A stretch of 64,000 nucleotides of DNA from Zychaea mexicana (Eukaryota > Mucoromycota > Mucoromycetes > Mucorales > Lichtheimiaceae). The notes under the pieces were generated by a model. It ran no database searches. It worked only from the letters and a program-made list of their open reading frames with translations, and was not told where the DNA came from. The first letter of the stretch is position 1. The number at the start of each line of letters is the position of its first letter. Location: the NCBI RefSeq assembly GCF_025766255.1, contig NW_026516688.1, forward strand, positions 124,001 through 188,000. Direction: 5' to 3'. The position numbers and the translations under genes are program-made. Of the stretch, positions 57,006-64,000 are shown in pieces.

Positions 57006-57628
57006 AAAATAGTGTAAAGACATTAGCTTTCCACTGCGAGAACCAGTGACAAATAGTTTATCCTACATTAAGGATCAAGATTACCTTGTCCATAAAACTA
57101 GTGGGTGGGAGATTGATTCGATTAAATGGCGTGGAGAATTTTTCATATTCAAGGACTATAGATGGTATAAAGGTATAGAGGTCTGAGAAAGAGGCAATCG
57201 AGGTGGATTGCGTCATTCATATGACGTCTACAAGCGTATGATATATGTAGTTGGAAAAACCGTGTGATGCTATCTTTCTATCTGTTCATGGGGTACTTGT
57301 GCACTATTCCGTAACATTACCCCAGCCCCAGCTAAACACTTTGTTACATAACTCCATATTATACATCTCTCTCATGATTTGCTGGACTCGAGCAAGTACG
57401 TAGTATCCGTAATAAGTTTATTCCCATTTTCCTGTCACCATGCGCATCACCTTGTTTCACCCCGGTTGAGTTTGACAAAAATTGGGGATTCAATAGCAGC
57501 AGCAGGGAGGAAAAAAGCAACAACCAAAGATCCTTTTTATTGTCTCATTAATCCGCCATGGCAATTCAAAAGATACGTAGCAACCAAATGGTTTTTTTCC
57601 CAACACCTTTTCCTCTTTCTTTTTTTTA

Positions 57629-57830
57629 TTAGTGGCATCTGATGGCCTCATGACTACGTCTCGTGGGATAACCCAGATCTTAGATGCTGCGAGGAACTAT
57701 GACATCAGAAGCTCCCATGACTACGCCTCGTGGGATAAAGCCAGATCTTGGGTGCACAGTTCCAACCTTTAAAGCGCATTCGATGGCCTCATGACTACGT
57801 CTCGTGGGATAACCCAGATCTTGGATGCGC
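57629..57830. repeat. three tandem copies of a ~47-base unit
   Basis: Unit GATGGCCTCATGACTACGTC, then TCGTGGGATAACCCAGATCT, starting near 57639, 57702 (diverged: CCCATGACTACGCCTCG) and 57780. Spacers are about 20-25 bases. The first and third copies are nearly identical. No coding content. It sits in the spacer between the inverted-repeat arms. Confidence 0.8.
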
Positions 57831-57976
57831 AATAATTGTTTTTTTCTCCTTTAACACGCATATACGCACGCAATGTTCCATAAAGATGTTAATTGCTGGT
57901 ACTCGCTTTTATTACTATGTATAGGCTATACTTTTCCAGAGGTGGAGACCCCACAAGTGGAGAAATAAGTCCACGA

Positions 57977-59222
57977 ATGGCACTTGCAACACTATGGATT
58001 CGATGAATCACAGCTGGCACACGCAACACTACAGATTATTCAATAACGCACGCTATAGGCTATCCAATGATCCACGATTGAGGCGGACAACAATATTTGA
58101 TGATTGATACGCTCAATACCATGGACCCATAATGATACACGACTGGCGCTACAGGCTTTCCAATGATGATGGCTGGCGCGCGCAGCAATATGGATTACCA
58201 TATCAAGTACTGCTTTTGAATTACCCGATTCTTTGCTTTGTTCTTTTCACGTAGCATTGTACCCAAGGCAACTGAGACCCTGTAATAGAAGGTAGTAACC
58301 GTGATTGCGATTATAAATAGATAAGAAAATTGTATCGACGTTACAAGCGCATGAACTAATGAATGTTCTTTGGAATAGCTATCACGTGTTTCCTGGTAGA
58401 GACAAACGAAAAAGGAGTACATTGTGTCAACCTCTAGAAAATCGTGGACAACTTTCGAAATGACATTGATTCTGACTGTCGCGTGGTGGACGTTAAATCT
58501 GTGAAAGCAAGTTGGATCCAAAACATCAGTAGAGCGGCTGAATCACTTGGAAATACAGTGGCAAGTGCCAACAACTTTTTATGCATTTGCGTTTGAACTT
58601 TCTTTTTATACAACAATATGCAGATAAAGCATGTACTAATATATTTATATCTTCTAGGATAAAGCCAAAGTATCGTGGAAAACCATTGAACGGCAACTAA
58701 AAGACACGCATAATGCTATATCATCCAACCAAAACACGAATACACGACCGGAACAAGAAGCAAACGCATTAACATCACCAACCCCAGCATCGTCCTCGCT
58801 GCCGTCGTCGTCAAACTCATTGCCTTCCTTGAAAACAGAAATTAGCCCAGGCGACAAAGCCAACCTGCAACACGGATTTGCAGCATTCAAAAGAAAACAT
58901 CAAAACGACTTTTGGATTTTAAATGCGACAAGAGAAAGAGCAAGAGACCAAAACATCGAACCACTTTCCGTAGAAGAGAAAGTCATGGATTTCGCTTTGA
59001 GTTGTGAATTCTACCAGTACGTAAAAATCTCTATTATAGATAGCTTGGCTTGGGTTTGTAGTTTGAGTTTACCAGCTAACTTTGCCGTTTCTCAGTCCTT
59101 CTCAATCTCTTATTGTCGATCTTGGCGATAGTAACTGGTTACGAGTGTTTACTGAAGAAGAATTGGATGAATTGCGTGAGGCTGGTGATGATATGGATTT
59201 CTCGGCACCAAAAGAACTCGAA
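57977..59222. repeat. large inverted repeat, right arm
   Basis: Reverse complement of 55358-56678. The arm holds the 5' flank and first exons of the right copy of the repeated gene. Outer border at about 59222, where sequence switches to phosphoketolase pseudogene intron. Confidence 0.92.
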
Positions 59223-59230
59223 CAAAGTAA
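58654..59230 (+). pseudogene. repeated mucoralean-type gene, right copy (5' part only)
   Basis: Better preserved than the left copy. DKAKVSWKTIERQLKDTHNA, a Ser/Pro/Glu-rich linker (PTPASSSLPSSSNSLPSLKT), DKANLQHGFAAFKRKHQNDF, WILNATRERARDQNIEPLSV, EEKVMDFALSCEFYQ, then an intron (about 59016-59094) and SQSLIVDLGDSNWLRVFTEE, ELDELREAGDDMDFSAPKEL. It stops abruptly at the phosphoketolase junction, so the downstream half (FIFKS, RRTEQL blocks of the left copy) is missing. Function unknown. Confidence 0.6.
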
Positions 59231-59291
59231 ATATACACGTAAAGCTCTCTGTAGCCTTCATGATAAGCTGATACATCTATCTACTTTGTAG

Positions 59292-60687
59292 TGGGATAAG
59301 GATCTCTTCATCAAAGGCGGTCGGATCATCGAGGTACTTTAGAGCACACTTGTCAAGGTCTCCTGCAAGGCTATACATTAAGAACTGGTTTATTCCCAGG
59401 TTACGAAGCGTAAGTACTATTCGTACTTTTTATTAATAGAGAGACTATGCTCATTTTCAATCAAACATAAAAGGTTCCTTGGTATCATGACGACTATGCT
59501 GATCCAGTATGCCAAGTTTTTTGAGACTGGGGCAAAAAACGGTATGGCGAAGACCAGTGCCATCCATGAATTGCATCGAGGTAAAGAAGGCGATTTTTTT
59601 TACTTGCGTATCAAGGTGAGAAGGAAGAAACAAAGCTCACATGCTCGCTTTGAATCTTGTAAAGCAGCACGTTATGGCGACAAGAGCATAATGGGCTCGG
59701 TCAAGAAAATCCAGCCTTTTGGAATAACCTGATAAATTTGAAATCAAATATGATGCGCATCTATCTCCCACCTGACGCCTACTGCATGGTTTCAACGATC
59801 GACCACTGCTCAAGGTCTACCAACTGTACCAATCTTGTTATTAGCGCCAAGAACCCAACCCCGCTTTGGATCACTTCGGCCGAAAAAGCCTCCGAACACT
59901 GTCGAGTCGGTGTATCCGTATGGTCCGAATACAGCACAGATGGAGGTAAAAAACCGGACGTTGTGATTGCCGGGTGTGGCGTCGAAACAGCATTCGAGGC
60001 CGTAGCAGCTGCAGCTTCACCCAATAAAGATTGCCCCGATCTACGTGTGCGTCTAGTCAATGTCACGGTTTTGATGGTGCTTGGTCAGACCCATTCGCAT
60101 AAATTGTCCCAAGACGAATTCGAGGCTATTTTCACACCGGACAACCCATCATTTTTCAATTTTCATGGATAACCTTCGGCCCTTCAGAGACTTGCTTATG
60201 ATCGTGTCAGTGGCAGACGCGTGTCTGTGGTACGTATACATATTCTTTTAGGGTTGAATGTTATACTACAATATGTACAGAAACACAAAAACTGTGTGTG
60301 ACAATGGTTTTTACTTATGGATAATGTCTATCGATAGCATGGATACAACGAGGAGGGAACCACCACTAATACTCCTTTCCGAATGCTTACGGCGAACGGT
60401 AAGATTTGTCACAGAGTTGCTACTGCTGCTCCGTGATAGTACGAAAAGATCTTTATAAGCTTATTAAAACTTTGCTATGTTTCTGGCGTTTTCCACGCAA
60501 AACAGGATGCTCAAGATATGATCTTGCTATTGACGCATTACACAAACTTCTGCCCAACTATCCTACGGTCAACATCAAGGCCCGTACATTGATTTCGAAT
60601 TACCAGCATGCGATCTGTCAGCATAAAAAGTACAACGAAGAATACGGGACAGATCCGGAAGAGTTATCTCAAAAACCTCGTTTCTAA
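59292..60687 (+). pseudogene. phosphoketolase (XFP) pseudogene, C-terminal part
   Basis: Phosphoketolase splits xylulose-5-P (or fructose-6-P) to acetyl-P. Recognisable blocks: WDKDLFIKGGRIIEVL, then in a shifted frame EHTCQGLLQGYTLRTGLFPG (about 59344-59400), FLGIMTTMLIQYAKFFETGA (about 59474), after another shift WRRPVPSMNCIE (about 59546), STLWRQEHNGLGQENPAFWN (about 59667), MMRIYLPPDAYCMVSTIDHC, LVISAKNPTPLWI, DVVIAGCGVETAFEAVAAA, LRVRLVNVTVLMVLG, FFNFHG, then TAA (60170-60172) where Tyr is expected, PSALQRLAYDRVSG, NEEGTTTNTPFRML and SRYDLAIDALHKLLP, ending at 60687. At least two single-base frameshifts plus the stop make it non-functional. The N-terminal thiamine-diphosphate half is absent; the repeated gene lies in its place. 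Confidence 0.87.
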
Positions 60688-62728
60688 ATTTTGTGAAGAA
60701 GGAACAATAGCAGCGAGTTTAGCTACGGACTGGTATTCTACGTTCGAGATCAGCATAAACTAAAGTTGTCAATTTTGATGGGATGAATATATAATTATTT
60801 AAGAGGTCGATTCTGGCGATATAATGTATGTAATCTGTGCTAATGCTCACCGAGCGAGCGGTAACTGCCAGAAGGATTTTCGCCTGGGTTACAGCGGAAA
60901 TTGACGGCATTGTGGGATAGAACATTAAAGGATTTAATGCGATGCAGTGGCGATATCTGTGTGTGTGCCACCGTGCCACAATGAACTAAGTTCAATCAAT
61001 TGAAACTTTGTCGCTGGCACGCCTTGCATATGCATACATGCAAATTTTGTGGATGACCGTGCGAAGAGAATTGTATATCCCCGCTGTGTACGTCATTGTT
61101 GCTACAAACGATGCTATCGTATTTGCTGTACCAGAAATTGAAACAAACGCAACATCAGTGGTATGTAATATTTCCTTTTTCCATGGCAGCAGCAACAGAA
61201 ACAGCTACCTTTACAGCATCTAAAACTTCATGGATAACATTCCAAGTCATCGAGGCTTGTCTATAATTAATACAGCTGTGCCCACTACTACTGGAAAGAT
61301 TAATCAAGCGAGTTCTATATCTTTGTCGTAATCCTTTTATTTTTGTTAGAGGATTGCTACGCACGCTGCAAAATCCTACCAACAATTTCCATCTTTTAGA
61401 AGCGACCGATAGTCTTTTGCCAAAGTTTTTCTATTGGGAAACTAATATCATAGGGAACATACAAAACATCCTGTATGCAACGTAAATGGATGATACTTGA
61501 GCTTTAAACATTATTGTACAGTAAGGACGATTATGTTTGTACTGAGAAAAGAGTATGTATATTAAAAAACTTAGGACGATTATCGCATAAAATGAATACT
61601 ATGTGGGACGAAAGCGAATGAGGGTAGAAAAGATCCTCATCGAACAAGGTATTTGAAGAAAATATGAGATAGAAGCTTTCTAAAAAATCTCTATTACTAT
61701 CATCTGTAGAAAAGAGTACTATCCCTAAAACTCTACTGTCATCTAGTATTTGTTATGCACTACCGTAAAGTCTTGGTGAATAAGACGCGCAACCACTTTG
61801 GATATATGGTCTCGTTGAGTTAAACTGGGTCGTTTGCATTGGATACGTGTGCTGTACAGTAACTTGGCCTGTCACTGGAAGCTTGGTAACCAAGACATTC
61901 AATGATCAGGATAATGGATGCCCTTTTGGCTCCTTAGTAGCCAGTATATAGTATCTCTCTCATCTCATACCGGACGTTTGGACATTTATTTACTAGACAG
62001 AAGGGACATGAAAAAGAGTCAAGTAAGAGAGATAGTAAAAGCTGAGCAGATCATACTTTATATCAAAAGAGACCATATCTTAAGCTGAGTGTGACGTAAT
62101 GTACAGTCAACTGTGCTACCGGTGTATATTGAAGAGCAACTGCAAAATGGCTGGATATTTTACTGGTGCTTAATTATTATAGCACTAATTCGGCAACGAC
62201 AAGAAGTGTGCAATGTGAATTTTGCTGCGGAAACAGGCAACAGTAGGGGTAAATTCGGGCTCGAGTAGTATAGCTGGAGTTGTTCAAAATGATATTACCA
62301 AAAATGAGACGAAGCTTATATTATATATTGTTCGAACAGCAAGTAAAAAAGAAAAGAGAGAACTTGAGATCGGATACAATGTGGAAAGCAACGAGCTTAT
62401 CGTATATGCTTTAGAGGCACAAGGAAAGGCACTTAGCATGTTTGCCTCTTTGCCATTCGACACTGTATTCAGATTATGTGACTTGTGAACAAGTAAAGCA
62501 GCTGAAACTATCAACGACAATTCTGATTTGTTTGTATACATTAAATGATAATGGTGAAGGTATACAGGATAGAATTAATTCTCTTTATTAATTAATCATG
62601 AGGTCGAAAGCACAATTTATGCGTCACAAATCGAATAGTTAAGAAAAAGACACGGACATTGATAGCATCAGCGAAAGTAAGTAACGATTGAGGAAGTTAT
62701 CTCCAAAAAGCTGTAGCCTTATTAATAT
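60688..62728. other. intergenic
   Basis: I see no supported gene. An open frame at 62222-62488 (LRKQATVGVNSGSSSIAGVV, then YNVESNELIVYALEAQGKAL) is protein-like but lacks an ATG in context and has no recognised family. Confidence 0.35.
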
Positions 62729-63470
62729 ATGAAGATGAAAGCAGCTTTGCTGAGGATAGAGAGCGATATGTGTTCAAGAAGACCACGAAACATCCAAAGT
62801 GCAACAACGTCATACGATAAGGATATTAGAAGACGTATTGCACTGATGGATATGATCAAGGTACCTCGACGCCATGGACTTGCGAATACGTTTTCGAGGA
62901 AGCTGCACGATGCCCTATTTGTAATTCCTTAATGAACACGACAAAGAGCGAGTCGAGGCTGTTCTGATGAGACGAGGATCGTCAGGGAGCCAAACTCTTT
63001 CGAAGAATCCAAGCTGGATCTTTCGACTTGTTAAGCGTACGGTTTTGTTGTCGATGTATGACGATCCCAGGCTAGAATTAACATGCATTCATAGTATCGT
63101 AACAAGTAATGTCCCCCCCCAGAAATAGTTTACCCATTAATCCGAGGACTTTTTGACAGATACGGCCCAAGAAGTGCGCAAGAACGGGTCGGTCATTATT
63201 CGACAAAGATACTTGGGGGCAGTCGAAAAACGTCTTAAAGGAAATCCATGAAGGTCAAATGTCTGATCCTCTAAAGTTCTCCTCTTACTATGATATTGGC
63301 AAGGACAGTGGTGGTATGACCATGTATCGATGCTTCCGTGGTACGAATTCTTTGAAAGAAGCCATTCATCAGAAGGTCGTTCGCAAAATGGCTCTTTTGA
63401 GGCAAGCCCTGAATTGATGTACGCTTTGCTTACAGATTACCGCCTCTACCATAACATTAATGTATGACGC
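62729..63470 (+). pseudogene. decayed repeated-element protein, family uncertain
   Basis: Blocks in three frames: IRRRIALMDMIKVPRRHGLA then NTFSRKLHDALFVIP (62840-62930), DKERVEAVLMRRGSS and LSKNPSWIFRLVKRTV (62940-63050), LIRGLFDRYGP (63135-63170), VLKEIHEGQMSDPLKFSSYY then DIGKDSGGMTMYRCFRGTNS (63230-63350), and KEAIHQKVVRKMA, ASPELMYALLTDYRLYHNIN (63355-63460). The order recalls multi-copy proteins in fungal transposon-rich regions, but I cannot name the family. Frameshifts and stops break it. Confidence 0.5.
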
Positions 63471-63649
63471 AACAACCATCATCCATGCTTGTGCGATTGT
63501 TGAGATATTTTGTTATTGCCAGGTGGGCACTGTCAACAGATATGGCAGAGTTCATATACGGCATTTGTATCTTGGCTTGATCAATGCATAAGTTCGCTCG
63601 AATAGAACTTGCCTGTCTCCACGAACGATCAATTATCAGCATACCGTAT

Positions 63650-63990
63650 CACACTGTACCTGCATTGGCGTGTCCTAATTGCTGCCAGTTCCACAAGCAT
63701 GTTTCCAGCAATTTTTGCTGCATTAATGCATTCTTTTTTTGATTGCCCCACTTGTGCGCTCCATGGCAAATACTGCAGTGTACGGTAATGGTCCACTTCG
63801 TTCGATGATCTTGTGCGAGTGTGTCAGGTAGTGAAAGTTGATGGTAAAAACGGTAGGTGAAACATTAGAAAGCCTGACTTGCTGTTGCACCAATCTGCTT
63901 CACTGCTTCATTGCCTTCTTGAGCTCTTGAATATCTTCTGCAACAATCTCTTTGCTGAAACGTACTGACTAGGTTGACTAGCGCTTGCTT
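63650..63990 (-). pseudogene. C-terminal transposase-like remnant
   Basis: The minus strand reads INFHYLTHSHKIIERSGPLP then YTAVFAMERTSGAIKKRMH, with stops before and after. This resembles the late C-terminal block (H...L...I...GPL...FAMER..G..K) of CACTA/TNP2- and KDZ-type transposases. Opposite orientation to the remnant at 62729-63470, so at least two elements are involved. The window end cuts any further upstream part. Confidence 0.45.
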
Positions 63991-64000
63991 TGTATTACTT

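Noticed and set aside
57379..57642. 87-codon open frame in the inverted-repeat spacer
   Set aside because: Low-complexity hydrophobic ending (LFLFLFFISG), no homologous frame in related copies, no family signature.
49153..60687. Xylose reductase and phosphoketolase as a pentose-use gene cluster
   Set aside because: They are 9 kb apart, separated by AP-1 sigma and repeats, and the phosphoketolase is a pseudogene; closeness looks accidental.

Overview
The window looks like nuclear DNA of a filamentous fungus, most likely an early-diverging (Mucoromycota / Mucorales-type) species. Genes are broken by many short GT-AG introns, mostly about 50-100 bases. The proteins are typical fungal housekeeping proteins. 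The repeats (decayed LINE, CACTA-like and hAT-like DNA elements, and a repeated gene family resembling ones I recall from mucoralean genomes) fit that group. The species cannot be named from sequence alone. Exon joins were worked out by hand from splice signals, phase and protein family resemblance.

Layout. 0-8 kb is gene-dense: the 3'-truncated minus-strand neddylation gene DCN1 diverges from the mitochondrial gene AIM24; then an F-box/leucine-rich protein and, on the minus strand, the F1-ATP synthase gamma subunit ATP3. 8-11 kb is mostly intergenic, with a 110-base hairpin element. 11-16 kb holds a monothiol glutaredoxin (Grx3/4 type, with CGFT instead of CGFS) and the tri-snRNP splicing factor PRP6. 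15.5-23.3 kb is a segmental duplication: the last 300 bases of PRP6 plus 1.35 kb downstream occur twice, flanking two HSL-type alpha/beta hydrolase genes. One of these has lost its 5' end exactly at the duplication border. 25-27 kb carries a broken CACTA/TNP2-like transposase.

27.8-39.1 kb is again gene-dense: a PRL-type tyrosine phosphatase without a CAAX box, a Gts1-like ArfGAP with two UBA domains, an alpha-methylacyl-CoA racemase, the mitochondrial protease ATP23 and a wax-synthase-like MBOAT acyltransferase. 39.5-42.1 kb holds a zinc-ribbon/coiled-coil gene next to a tRNA-Leu. It is split by a 1199-base hAT-like non-autonomous transposon with a perfect 8-bp target duplication, and a 110-bp relative of that transposon caps its end. 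44.3-45.7 kb is a decayed LINE reverse transcriptase.

49-53 kb has a xylose reductase-like aldo-keto reductase and the AP-1 sigma subunit. 54-64 kb is repeat-dominated: two divergent copies of a repeated gene form a 1.3-kb inverted repeat; one copy contains a 38-base piece of 18S rRNA 3' end, and the other abuts a phosphoketolase pseudogene with frameshifts and a stop. Transposase-like remnants on both strands close the window.

AIM24, ATP3 and ATP23 act in mitochondria (cristae/MICOS organisation, ATP synthase structure, Atp6 processing). I see no evidence that this closeness is functional. Genes stand alone with their own promoters; no operon-like or dedicated metabolic cluster is apparent.
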